From positions 1-61,381 of the forward strand of contig NZ_JAUSUB010000032.1 of NCBI RefSeq assembly GCF_030813235.1: a stretch of 61,381 nucleotides of DNA, read 5' to 3'. A program made the position numbers and the translations under genes. Positions 37,426 to 45,661 of this stretch are shown here, in pieces. The DNA comes from Cytobacillus purgationiresistens. GTDB taxonomy: Bacteria; Bacillota; Bacilli; Bacillales; Cytobacillaceae. The notes beneath the pieces are model-generated. The model ran no database searches and had not been told where the DNA came from. It was given only the letters and a program-made list of their open reading frames with translations. Each line of letters starts with the position of its first letter. Position 1 is the first letter of the stretch.

Positions 37426-38019
37426 ATGGCTCGAACAGGACGACCACGTGTATTTGACAAAGAATTAGCAATTTCTAAAGCGATGGTTTTATATTGGGAG
37501 CAAGGTTTTGAATCTACGTCTCTTACACAGCTTAAAGAAGCGATGGGCATATCATCAGCAAGTTTTTATGCAGCATTCGGTTCTAAAGAGAACCTGTTCA
37601 AAGAAGTTATTGATCGTTATAACACTTCTTATGGTAAAGTGACTGATTGTTTAGCTGACACGTCGATTAAATCTAAAGTAGCAATAGAAAAAGCTTTAAG
37701 ACAGACAGCCAAAATGCAGACAGATTCTAGCCATCCTTCTGGTTGTATGTTGGTATTATCAGCAAATGTTTGTTCAGAAAAAAATAATCATGTACGTGAT
37801 ATTGTCTTTAAAGAACGTTCCTTAGTTAGGATCAATTTAGAAGATTGTATAATAAGAGGGCAAGAAAACGGAGAGATAACTAGAGAAATAAGGTCAGATG
37901 TTTTGTGCACGATGATAGAAGCTTTTATGTATGGAATTTCTACACAGGCAAGAGATGGAATAAGTTATATATCAATTGACCAAGCTATAACACAAATTAT
38001 GAAAACTTGTGAAATTTAA
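37426..38019 (+). CDS. TetR/AcrR family transcriptional repressor
   Basis: 197 residues. N-terminal helix-turn-helix (about 28-55): FESTSLTQLKEAMGISSASF followed by YAAFGSKENLF, where the DNA-recognition helix has the SASFYAAFG variant of the YxxF motif. The C-terminal ligand domain contains the SHPSGCMLVLSA stretch typical of the YxaF/ComR-like subgroup. RBS AAGGAGGTG. It likely represses the divergent exporter and itself. Confidence 0.88.
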   Translation: MARTGRPRVFDKELAISKAMVLYWEQGFESTSLTQLKEAMGISSASFYAAFGSKENLFKEVIDRYNTSYGKVTDCLADTSIKSKVAIEKALRQTAKMQTDSSHPSGCMLVLSANVCSEKNNHVRDIVFKERSLVRINLEDCIIRGQENGEITREIRSDVLCTMIEAFMYGISTQARDGISYISIDQAITQIMKTCEI

Positions 38020-38468
38020 TTAAGTGGGTTTTATTACCAGTCGACTTCACGGAGGAACGAATAATTTTGTATGTATTCTAGATAATATTCTTGTTTTATA
38101 GTAGGGTTAAATTCATAAAAGGTCTCAGAGTGGTGAAGTAAATGGTATGTTGAGGTTCACCATATCTTCACCACGCGTTTTATTAGTGACTGATATTGAG
38201 TGAAGAACGTGTAACTGTTTGCAACGAAAACAAGTGATTGTTAGTTTTAACACCGATCCACGGAATTGAGGGCTTAGTGAGGTTAAACTCGTGGAGGTTC
38301 GAATTCTCTCAATCGTAATTATTTGACACGGATATTCATAAAAAATACAATTTGTTTGTGCCGACTAAAGTTAATAAACTATCATATATTTTGAAGTGAG
38401 TATAATGATTCCCCTGAAAGAATAAGAATTTCAGATAATTTTGATACACTCTGAAATCCCAATTTATT
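38020..38468. other. Non-coding right end of the element
   Basis: No gene. It holds a strong hairpin (38130-38174), a stretch resembling a tRNA T-arm (around 38297-38316), and GTGCCGAC at 38356-38363, which resembles the GTGCCGATTT pair at the left end (35334-35353). Confidence 0.45.
38130..38174. other. Long hairpin in the element right end
   Basis: Perfect 9-bp outer stem GTGGTGAAG/CTTCACCAC with an inner ATGGT/ACCAT stem. Followed by GCGTTTTATT, so it could be a weak terminator of the TetR gene or a structured end of the element. Confidence 0.55.
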
Positions 38469-38500
38469 AAGTTCGAGATGGAAGGTTCAATCGGTTAATA
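38469..38500 (+). repeat. Right attachment-like repeat (attR)
   Basis: Copy of the sufB 3' end, still spelling [10 protein letters not shown] and a stop codon in frame. It has no coding function here. It marks the original end of sufB before integration. Confidence 0.85.
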
Positions 38501-38508
38501 GATACGAA

Positions 38509-38541
38509 AGAGACGAACTATAAAGGTTCGTCTCTTTTTTT
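38509..38541 (+). terminator. Probable original suf operon terminator, displaced
   Basis: Stem AGAGACGAAC/GTTCGTCTCT with loop TATAAAG and T7, nine bases after the right repeat. It follows no gene now; without the element it would sit just after sufB. Confidence 0.82.
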
Positions 38542-38726
38542 GTTTTTTCAAGTCAAATTGAATTAGAAGGAAAAAAGGTTCGATTAAAGATTAGGCGAGA
38601 CCAGTAACACATATAATCCAGGATAGAGCAGAACTTGAATAGTTAGCCATTGCGGCTCTAAGTATTTTTAGAGGACGTGCCATCCACCTGCCTAATAAGA
38701 GTAGGGTCAGTGCATTCCCTTTTAAA

Positions 38727-40031
38727 TCATTCATCTTGTGAAAATTGTTGAAATACTGACCGCTCAGGAATAGGGTATATCGTCTTCCCTGCCAATGAGT
38801 TAATGATCTTTTGATTCCTCAATACTGACAAACCTAAATTTGTTGCACTGGCGCCATGAGTGTGCTCGAGGTTAGTGAGCGTATAAATGCGATTTTTTTG
38901 TTCCTTTTTAAAAGCAATATAATAATCCTCTGTTACCTTGAAACGTTTTTCAGCCTCCCAAATAATATCGTCAGCGAATCGAGATATCCACTCTGGAATC
39001 GCGGGTTTATATCCCGTAGCCAAGACGATTTTGTCTGAGATATGCTTAAACTCTTTATCCATCTGCCACTGGCGCAAGCTTAATTGATATCCGTCATCGT
39101 GCTTTGTAACGTGATTCGCCTCGGTTAGTGGCTGGATGGTCACTGATAGCTCTTCGCTTGGAATGGAACGATGGTATAATAGCTCGTAAATTTTCTTCAG
39201 CATTTCTGGATCAATCCCATTTCTCACCTGGTGCAGTCCATCTAAAGCCTCAAGTCGGTTGGGGAAATCAAGTTGATGGAAGTAATCAATGTATTCTGGA
39301 GAAAAGAATTCCCGACCTAATTTGGCATCTTCTTTTTGGAATATGCCAGTGGAGCGGGTAAACCATGATAATGAGTAGCCACGCTTTTTTTGATCCTGTA
39401 ATAAATCATAAAATATTTCAGCTGCACTTTGCCCTGATCCAATTACAGTCACTGATTTTCCGTCTTTAATTGCCACTTCTTGATCTAAATACATGCTTGT
39501 GTGAACCACATCGCTTTTCGGCCAGTCATGATCGAGATCGGATGGTATCATAGGAACACTGCCTGTTCCGAGGATAATATGTTTTGAGTGGAAAATTGAG
39601 GTTTCATCATTATCCAATGACCTTACCTTCACCTCAAATGTCCCATCTTTCAATTGTTTAACATCTTCGACTCTTTTACTAAAATGACATGAGGATAGTT
39701 GTTGAGAAGCCCAGTGGCAATAATCACTATATTCGCGTCTTGGAATGGCAAAGCGATTAAAAAAATAAAAAGCATACAACCGTTCATGCTTATGTAAGTA
39801 ATTTAAAAAAGTAAAAGGGCTTGTGGGGTCAGCAAATGTTACTAAATCAGCAAGGAAGGGTGACTGCAAATCAGTTCCTTCAATAAGCATCCCTGGATGC
39901 CATATGAATTTTTCTTCCTGTTCAAAAAAGATTCCATTAATAGAATCGATCGGGTCAGCCAGTGCTGCAAGACTTAGATTAAATGGACCAATTCCGATAC
40001 CGATAAAGTCGTATACTTTCATTTTAGTCAT
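38727..40031 (-). CDS. Lysine N6-hydroxylase / ornithine N5-oxygenase family
   Basis: 434 residues. FAD site GIGIGPFNLSLAAL near the N-terminus, NADPH site VIGSGQSAAEIF in the middle, and the ATGYKP motif late, the order of the IucD/PvdA/SidA flavin monooxygenases. The LEHTHGASATNLGLSVLRN segment is also typical. These enzymes hydroxylate the side-chain amine of lysine or ornithine, the first step of hydroxamate siderophores such as aerobactin. No siderophore synthetase, transporter or obvious Fur box is beside it, so it is isolated. RBS AGAAGGG precedes the ATG. Confidence 0.85.
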   Translation of the reverse strand: MTKMKVYDFIGIGIGPFNLSLAALADPIDSINGIFFEQEEKFIWHPGMLIEGTDLQSPFLADLVTFADPTSPFTFLNYLHKHERLYAFYFFNRFAIPRREYSDYCHWASQQLSSCHFSKRVEDVKQLKDGTFEVKVRSLDNDETSIFHSKHIILGTGSVPMIPSDLDHDWPKSDVVHTSMYLDQEVAIKDGKSVTVIGSGQSAAEIFYDLLQDQKKRGYSLSWFTRSTGIFQKEDAKLGREFFSPEYIDYFHQLDFPNRLEALDGLHQVRNGIDPEMLKKIYELLYHRSIPSEELSVTIQPLTEANHVTKHDDGYQLSLRQWQMDKEFKHISDKIVLATGYKPAIPEWISRFADDIIWEAEKRFKVTEDYYIAFKKEQKNRIYTLTNLEHTHGASATNLGLSVLRNQKIINSLAGKTIYPIPERSVFQQFSQDE

Positions 40032-40244
40032 TTTGATTTTTCCCTTCTAAAAATAATCCTCTAGTATTTTTCTTTTAATCTTTTTAATTTCCCGTATCCG
40101 ATGGGTTTCTAAACATCCATTCGAGTAAAGTAACTGATACTAAAAATGTCAGTCTTAAGAACGGGTTTACGTTCCTTTTATTAAGGGTATCTAAAAGTAT
40201 CACATAAATAAATAAAAAAATTCATGATAGAAAGGAACATGATT

Positions 40245-40391
40245 ATGTTATGGTCGATTATCGGAGTTCTTATTATCCTGTGGATTTTAGGGTTTAGCTT
40301 TGAAATAGCAGGCGGACTTGTACATCTTTTATTAGTGATTGCCTTAGTCGTATTTATATTCCAATTGGTAGCAGGGCGCAGAACGAAATAG
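40245..40391 (+). CDS. lmo0937 family small membrane protein
   Basis: 48 residues from ATG 40245 (8 nt after AAAGGA; ATG 40239 is too close). Two hydrophobic helices, MLWSIIGVLIILWILGFSF and GGLVHLLLVIALVVFIFQLV, and a basic end AGRRTK. This matches the lmo0937 family, common small proteins of Firmicutes of unknown role, often stress-associated. It has its own terminator. Confidence 0.82.
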   Translation: MLWSIIGVLIILWILGFSFEIAGGLVHLLLVIALVVFIFQLVAGRRTK

Positions 40392-40418
40392 CTAAACATT
40401 ACTTATATTTAATAAAAG

Positions 40419-40462
40419 TGACTCAGAATGTGACCATTAAGTTACTTTCTGAGTCATTTTTT
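40419..40462 (+). terminator. Terminator of the lmo0937-like gene
   Basis: Stem TGACTCAGAA..GTGAC/GTTAC..TTCTGAGTCA followed by T6. Confidence 0.8.
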
Positions 40463-40650
40463 GGTTGTCCAAGAAAACTTTACGAAACAATCAAACAGCT
40501 TGCTAAAAAAAATAGCAGTGACTCTGATTAAAATAGAAGTTGGCTTCATTTATCCTGCAGAGAAAGAAAGCACCTCCCTACAATAATTGTTAGAGCTATA
40601 ATATAATGTTTTTAATATATTTTTTTTAGTAAAGGTGGGAGGTGAGGACA

Positions 40651-41496
40651 ATGATTACCATTGGTTTAACAGGATGGGGAGATCATGATCGGTTATATAC
40701 AACACCGGTTTCTCCGCGTGATAAATTACAGGAGTATGCAGCACATTTTCCTACTGTAGAAGTAGACTCGGCATTTTACGCTGTCCAGCCTCAGCGAAAT
40801 GCGCTTCGATGGGTAAATGATACACCTGAAGGCTTTCGTTTTATCGTTAAAGCCTATCAGGGAATGACAGGCCATCAAAGGGGAGAGATTCCATTTGAAT
40901 CGAAGGAGGAAATGTTCCATGCTTTCATTGAATCATTACAACCGTATATAGAAACAAAAAAGTTAGGAATGGTTCTCTTTCAATTCCCTCCATGGTTTGA
41001 TTGCAAAAAGGAAAATGTGAACTATTTGCGCTGGTGTAAAGTTCAGATGGGGGATATCCCCTGTGCCTTAGAGTTCCGTCATCAATCATGGTATCGAACT
41101 GGTTTTCGTGAAGGTACCATACAATTCATGAAAGAGGAAGGATGGATACATAGTATCTGTGATGAACCGCAGTCCGGGGAGGGTTCTGTGCCTATCGTCC
41201 TTGATTCAGCAGGTTCTGATACCGTACTAGTCAGATTTCATGGACGCAATATTCACGGCTGGCAAAAGAGGAATCATGCGAATTGGCGTGAGGTCAGATA
41301 TTTATATCGTTATAACGAAGCGGAACTGCGCGAGTGGGCAGGCTTTTTGAAGGACCTTGAAAAGTCAAGCAAGCATGTTTACGCTGTGTTTAACAATAAT
41401 TCTGGCGGAGATGCCGCTGATAACGCTAAGCAAATGATTCAGTTATTAGGGATTGAGTATGAAGGCTTAGCCCCTCGCCAGCTTGGTCTATTTTAA
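40651..41496 (+). CDS. yunF: DUF72 family protein (YunF-like)
   Basis: 281 residues from ATG 40651, 6 nt after GGGAGGTGA; the GTG at 40642 lies inside that RBS. TIM-barrel DUF72 pattern: IGLTGWGDHDRLY, HFPTVEVDSAFYAVQ, FIVKAYQGMTGH, KLGMVLFQFPPWF, CALEFRHQSWY, and YAVFNNNSGGDAADNA. The enzymatic role of DUF72 proteins is unresolved. Followed by the yunC homolog. Confidence 0.87.
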   Translation: MITIGLTGWGDHDRLYTTPVSPRDKLQEYAAHFPTVEVDSAFYAVQPQRNALRWVNDTPEGFRFIVKAYQGMTGHQRGEIPFESKEEMFHAFIESLQPYIETKKLGMVLFQFPPWFDCKKENVNYLRWCKVQMGDIPCALEFRHQSWYRTGFREGTIQFMKEEGWIHSICDEPQSGEGSVPIVLDSAGSDTVLVRFHGRNIHGWQKRNHANWREVRYLYRYNEAELREWAGFLKDLEKSSKHVYAVFNNNSGGDAADNAKQMIQLLGIEYEGLAPRQLGLF

Positions 41497-41561
41497 TAAG
41501 GAAGAACACGCTTCCCCTTTTCTCTACATAAATTGTAAGGAGAGAAGGAGGCGTTAGATTT

Positions 41562-41864
41562 ATGGTTGATTTAAAACCAATAGACATAGAAGGACATACC
41601 TTTTTAGCCGTTTCAGTTGAGCTGCCCAAGACAAATTTGCTAGTGGTTACCAATGATAAAGGCTATATTATGTGCGGCGCACTTGATGTCGCTTTGCTGA
41701 ATGAGAAATTGAAGGACCGGAAAGTGATTGCGGGCAGAGCAGTAGGTGTAAAAACGATACAACAGCTGATTGATGCTCCACTGGAATCCGTAACATTCGA
41801 AGCAGAAGAATGGGGTATTACAGAGGGAATGATAGGTCGTGAGGCACTTTTAAAAATGGTATAG
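41562..41864 (+). CDS. yunC: DUF1805 family protein (YunC-like)
   Basis: 100 residues: LKPIDIEGHTFLAVSVELPK, then TNLLVVTNDKGYIMCGALDV and LKDRKVIAGRAVGVKTIQQL. This is the DUF1805 fold known from YunC; function unknown. RBS GAGAAGGAGGCG. In B. subtilis yunC and yunF are also near neighbours. Confidence 0.87.
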   Translation: MVDLKPIDIEGHTFLAVSVELPKTNLLVVTNDKGYIMCGALDVALLNEKLKDRKVIAGRAVGVKTIQQLIDAPLESVTFEAEEWGITEGMIGREALLKMV

Positions 41865-41973
41865 GCCCATTTGTATATTAGCAAGAGATAACATTGAGTA
41901 TTTTTGTTGTCCAAAATACTATCCTTATATGAACTGAAGTTCTTAATGTATGATCAACCTTATATGAAGTTTC

Positions 41974-42002
41974 TTGCTCGGGTTTTGTTATTTTGGTATA
42001 AT
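41974..42002 (+). promoter_or_regulatory. Promoter ahead of the lysine riboswitch
   Basis: TTGCTC (41974-41979), exactly 17 nt, then TATAAT (41997-42002). Transcription would begin about 25 nt before the aptamer. Confidence 0.7.
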
Positions 42003-42035
42003 ATATGTTAATTAAATAAAACCTTATCATATCCG

Positions 42036-42306
42036 ATGGGGTAGAGGAGCAGATATTCATTAGTAAGCTATGTGAGGATGACAACGAAGATCATAGCTGG
42101 AAGGGAAATCTGCCGAAGTAAAATAAATATGTCAGTGTTTATTTTGCTGGGGTTACTTTGAAAAAGAGTAACACTGTCATTATGAGGTATATCTTTTTAT
42201 GAAAATATACTTGCATAATGGGGAGCTACAGTTCGTGATGGAGAACCTGTATTACTTATAAAGAGTAATGATAGAATCTTCTTCTCTATCATTACTCTTT
42301 TTTTAT
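42036..42306 (+). promoter_or_regulatory. Lysine riboswitch (L-box) with terminator
   Basis: Landmarks of the L-box in order: GTAGAGGAGC (42041-42050), AGTAAGC, GGAAGGGAAATCTGCCGAAG (42100-42119), GCTGGGGTTAC, AACACTGTCATTATG and the closing GGGGAGCTAC (42220-42229). A 14-bp terminator stem AAGAGTAATGATAG/CTATCATTACTCTT with a T8 tail follows (42261-42306). Lysine binding should favour termination and shut off the downstream transporter. Confidence 0.92.
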
Positions 42307-42397
42307 TGTTTAGCTGCTATGGCTTAGGTCACAGAGGCTATTCGATCCTTCATCATTGTCCTAGTTCCTGTAAAAAATATACGGAGGGACAATTTAC

Positions 42398-43954
42398 ATG
42401 ACGAATACGATTATTGCTTTGCTGCCTCCCTTGGTAGCGATTATCCTGGTTGTTTTAACAAGAAGGGTGATTCTATCGCTGGGAGCAGGGAGTGTGACTG
42501 CAGCAATTATTCTTGCTGATTTTAATATAAAAGAAACATTCTCTATTATTTATGAAACAGTTAAGGGTGTATTTTTTGCAGATGGAGCATGGAATGCAGG
42601 GAATATTTATATCCTGCTTTTCCTGCTTATACTCGGCGTTATTACTGCCTTTATCTCACTTTCAGGCGGAAGCCGTGCTTTTGGTGAGTGGGCGATGAAA
42701 CGAGTGAAAACCCGTGTAGGTGCACAATTATTAACGGTTGTACTAGGAATTATTATTTTCATTGATGATTATTTTAACGCACTTACCGTTGGACAAATTT
42801 CCCGTCCGGTAACAGATAGGCAAAAGGTTTCTCGCGTAAAGCTTGCCTACCTGATTGATTCTACTTCAGCTCCAATCTGTGTTGTTGCACCGATTTCAAG
42901 CTGGGGCGCATCTATTATTGCAATTATCGGATCTATACTCGCAACTCATAACATCACTGAATACTCTGCGTTTTCCGCATTTATGCAAATCATTCCGATG
43001 AACTTTTACGTATGGGCGACTTTAGCAGTTGTGCTTATTGTTGCAATGGGAAAGCTGGATATCGGCCCTATGAAAAAGCATGAAAGCCTAGCTATAAATG
43101 AGGGTATTCTCTTTGATCCTGACAAATCAATGGCAGGTGAGCTGCAAGACGATTTACCAACAAGTGAAAAAGGGTCAGTCGGCGACTTAGTTTGGCCGAT
43201 TGTTGTGCTTTTTGTTGGAACAATAGGTGCTATGTTCTTGACAGGCTATACTGCGACAGAAGGAAACGTGACGATTTTCTCTATTTTTGAAAATACAGAT
43301 GTTTCATTATCATTATTTATTGGTGGTGTTCTTGGATTAGTCGTAGCCTTTGCGTTATTTATTAAACAGATTGTTTCTCATAATCATATGCCTAAAAGCT
43401 TGATCATGAAAGGGACTGCTGCAGGGATCAAATCAATGCTGCCTGCAGTGTTAATTCTAATCTTTGCATGGATACTTGCCGATTTAATTGGAATGGTTGG
43501 GACAGGTAATTATTTAGCAAGCGTGATAGACAATTCAAGTTTAAATACAGCACTCATTCCGTTTCTCTTATTTGTTATCGCTGCCGTGATGGCATTTAGT
43601 ACGGGAACATCTTGGGGTTCGTTTGGAATACTGCTCCCGATCGCGGGCGATATTGCTGTTTCTACCGATATTAGTCTATTAATTCCGGCAATGGCTGCAG
43701 TATTGGCAGGAGCTGTTTTTGGCGATCATGCTTCACCTATTTCAGACACCTCCATTCTTTCTGCAACTGGAGCAGGAAGTAATTTGATAGATCATGTACT
43801 GACTCAATTACCCTATGCATTGATTTCTGCGGTGATCGCAGCAGCAGGATTCTTGGTCATTGGGTTTACTGGAAGTACAATGCTTGCTCTCATAACAATA
43901 GCTGTTTTATTACTTTTACTTCTGCTTATAGGAAGAGCAATTTCAAATAAATAA
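42398..43954 (+). CDS. NhaC-family transporter, probable lysine transporter
   Basis: 518 residues with about 12 membrane helices. NhaC-type features: FIDDYFNALTVGQISRPV, SWGASIIAIIGS, FSTGTSWGSFGILLPIAGDI and FGDHASPISDTSILSATGAGS. The family is annotated as Na+/H+ antiporters, but members behind lysine riboswitches were predicted to carry lysine (the LysW group). The L-box directly upstream strongly supports lysine uptake here. RBS CGGAGGGAC precedes the ATG. Confidence 0.88.
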   Translation: MTNTIIALLPPLVAIILVVLTRRVILSLGAGSVTAAIILADFNIKETFSIIYETVKGVFFADGAWNAGNIYILLFLLILGVITAFISLSGGSRAFGEWAMKRVKTRVGAQLLTVVLGIIIFIDDYFNALTVGQISRPVTDRQKVSRVKLAYLIDSTSAPICVVAPISSWGASIIAIIGSILATHNITEYSAFSAFMQIIPMNFYVWATLAVVLIVAMGKLDIGPMKKHESLAINEGILFDPDKSMAGELQDDLPTSEKGSVGDLVWPIVVLFVGTIGAMFLTGYTATEGNVTIFSIFENTDVSLSLFIGGVLGLVVAFALFIKQIVSHNHMPKSLIMKGTAAGIKSMLPAVLILIFAWILADLIGMVGTGNYLASVIDNSSLNTALIPFLLFVIAAVMAFSTGTSWGSFGILLPIAGDIAVSTDISLLIPAMAAVLAGAVFGDHASPISDTSILSATGAGSNLIDHVLTQLPYALISAVIAAAGFLVIGFTGSTMLALITIAVLLLLLLLIGRAISNK

Positions 43955-43965
43955 ATGTATTTGTA

Positions 43966-43999
43966 GGGAAGCCTGAGAAGGCTTTCCTTTTATTTTTTT
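43966..43999 (+). terminator. Terminator of the NhaC-family gene
   Basis: Stem GGAAGCCT/AGGCTTTCC with GAGA loop and T-rich tail. Confidence 0.8.
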
Positions 44000-44119
44000 A
44001 TTCCCCTAGTTTTTATTATTTTACTAAAATAGTTGAATATTGCTTTAGTAGTTTAATTCTTTAGAACTCTACCTGAATAATATTTATTAGAATATTGATA
44101 TTATTCACAAAAGATTGTT

Positions 44120-44148
44120 TTGACAGATTAATCAAATAGTACTATACT
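44120..44148 (+). promoter_or_regulatory. Promoter of the branched-chain amino-acid transporter operon
   Basis: TTGACA (44120-44125), 17-nt spacer, TATACT (44143-44148): near-consensus sigma-A promoter. It implies a leader of about 155 nt before the first gene. Confidence 0.8.
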
Positions 44149-44165
44149 ATTTTTAGATTTGATTG

Positions 44166-44201
44166 AATTTTTAGAGAATATATTCAATTTCTTAGGAAAT
44201 T
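44166..44201 (+). promoter_or_regulatory. Possible CodY-binding region
   Basis: AATTTTTAGAGAATA (44166-44180) matches the CodY consensus AATTTTCWGAAAATT at 12 of 15 positions, and the near-palindrome AATTTCTTAGGAAATT (44186-44201) follows. Both lie just after the promoter, where CodY could block transcription. Weak matches are common in AT-rich DNA. Confidence 0.35.
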
Positions 44202-44309
44202 CGTCAGATTAGTAAGGGTATGAAAAAGAGTTTTCAAAAGTGGGGTCAAAATAGATAGCTCTTAGCATATCTTTAATTGTTAGAATAGTCAAAAAAAGGG
44301 GGATCTTAT

Positions 44310-45497
44310 ATGTTTTTTAAAAAGAGATTTACAGCGGTATTGTTAGCATCGACTTTAGCTGCTGGTTTTCTTGCAGGCTGTGGAAGTGAAGGTGCGGGTG
44401 GAGATTCTAAGGATAGCGACGTGATTAAAATTGGTGCGAACTTGGAGCTTTCAGGTCCAGTTGCATCCTATGGTCAAGGTATTGCTGAAGGGATGGAACT
44501 TGCTGTTGATGAAATCAACAAAGCAGGTGGAGTCGATGGGAAAGAGATTAAGATTACTAAAGTTGATAATAAATCAGACGGCCCAGAAGCAACAAATGCG
44601 GCTATTAAATTAACTGAGAATGATAAAGTAACAGCAATAATCGGTTCTGCAACAAGCGGAAATACAGTTGCTCAGGCTCAAGTGGCAAATGGGGCTAAAA
44701 CAATCTTGCTTTCTCCATCAGGTACGAGCCCAAATGTGACAGTAAATGATGATGGAAGCGTCAATGAATACGTGTTCCGTACATCCTTTATTGACCCATT
44801 CCAAGGTAGAGTTGCTGCCAACTTTGCAATAGATGAACTATCTGCAAAAAATGTAGCCATTTATGCAGATAACGCAAGTGATTATGCTAAAGGATTAGCT
44901 GCTTCATTCAAAGAAACAGTTGAAAAAGCAGGCGGAAAAGTTGTAGCAGAAGAGTCTTATGTAGCAAAGGATACAGATTTCCGTTCTACACTGACTCGCA
45001 TCAAGTCAGCTAAACCAGAATTTATCTTTATTCCTGGCTATTACGAAGAAGTAGGATTAATCGTAAAGCAAGCACGTGAAATGGGCATTGATGTTCCATT
45101 AATGGGTGCTGACGGTTGGGATTCTCCTAAACTTGTTGAACTTGCAGGTGCAGATGCACTAAATAATACATTCATCACGAACCACTATTCTGCTGGCGAT
45201 CCAGATGAAAAGATCCAAACATTTGTTACAAAATTTGGAGAGAAATATAGCGGGAAGTCACCAGATGCCTTCAATGCATTAGGCTATGATTCCGTATATT
45301 TATTAGTGGATGCAATGAAGCGTGCAGGTGATACAAGTGATGCTACAAAAATTAAAGATGCCCTTGCTGAAACAAAAGACTTATCCCTTGTAACAGGTAT
45401 CGTAACAGTAGATGAAGATCATAACCCAATTAAATCAGCGACTGTTTTAGAATATAAAGATGGGGAGCAAGTCTTTAAGTCTAAGGTTAATCCTTAA
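44310..45497 (+). CDS. Branched-chain amino-acid ABC transporter, binding lipoprotein (LivJ-like)
   Basis: 395 residues. Signal peptide ending FLAGC with lipidated Cys24. Periplasmic-binding-protein fold of the Leu/Ile/Val type: IKIGANLELSGPVASYGQG, INKAGGVDGKEIKI, VTAIIGSATSGNT, AREMGIDVPLMGADGWDSP and DAFNALGYDSVYLL. RBS AAAAGGGGGATC. First gene of a five-gene operon; ligand class is inferred from family. Confidence 0.9.
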   Translation: MFFKKRFTAVLLASTLAAGFLAGCGSEGAGGDSKDSDVIKIGANLELSGPVASYGQGIAEGMELAVDEINKAGGVDGKEIKITKVDNKSDGPEATNAAIKLTENDKVTAIIGSATSGNTVAQAQVANGAKTILLSPSGTSPNVTVNDDGSVNEYVFRTSFIDPFQGRVAANFAIDELSAKNVAIYADNASDYAKGLAASFKETVEKAGGKVVAEESYVAKDTDFRSTLTRIKSAKPEFIFIPGYYEEVGLIVKQAREMGIDVPLMGADGWDSPKLVELAGADALNNTFITNHYSAGDPDEKIQTFVTKFGEKYSGKSPDAFNALGYDSVYLLVDAMKRAGDTSDATKIKDALAETKDLSLVTGIVTVDEDHNPIKSATVLEYKDGEQVFKSKVNP

Positions 45498-45510
45498 AAA
45501 GCAGGCTGTC

Positions 45511-45551
45511 GAAATGGGGGGATTCTTCTTATCCTTCCATTTCTTTTTTTA
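45511..45551 (+). terminator. Partial terminator between livJ-like and livH-like genes
   Basis: Stem GAAATGGGGGGA/TCCTTCCATTTC with a T7 tail, inside the operon. Likely lets most transcripts end after the binding-protein gene, giving more receptor than permease, a common arrangement. Confidence 0.7.
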
Positions 45552-45661
45552 CTTAAGGACATTTAGTGGCATCAATTGTATCGGTGCAACAAGCCTTTCG
45601 TCTTCGTCTTTTTGAAGTTCGTCAAGGCAAGATCTGTGGGATTCAGGGGGAGTGAGAATTC

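Larger units (their letters stand above)
35242..38500. mobile_element. Decayed integrative element in the 3' end of sufB
   Basis: Bounded by 32-bp direct repeats, 35242-35273 and 38469-38500, identical at 31 positions. Inside: a truncated tyrosine recombinase gene next to the left end, a stretch of unrecognised DNA, a divergent MFS exporter/TetR pair, and a non-coding right end. The repeat recreates the SufB ending [10 protein letters not shown] plus stop, as elements that integrate at gene 3' ends usually do. No replication, conjugation or phage structural genes remain, so it cannot move by itself. Confidence 0.85.

Noticed and set aside
38297..38320. tRNA-like T-arm (GGAGGTTCGAATTCTCT) inside the element
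   Set aside because: No matching acceptor, D-arm or anticodon arm upstream; probably chance or a very old fragment.
40032..40244. Fur box upstream of the N-hydroxylase gene
   Set aside because: Only AAAATAAT-type AT-rich sequence is present; nothing fits GATAATGATTATC well.
42398..43954. Plain Na+/H+ antiporter
   Set aside because: Family membership allows it, but the lysine riboswitch directly upstream makes lysine transport more likely.
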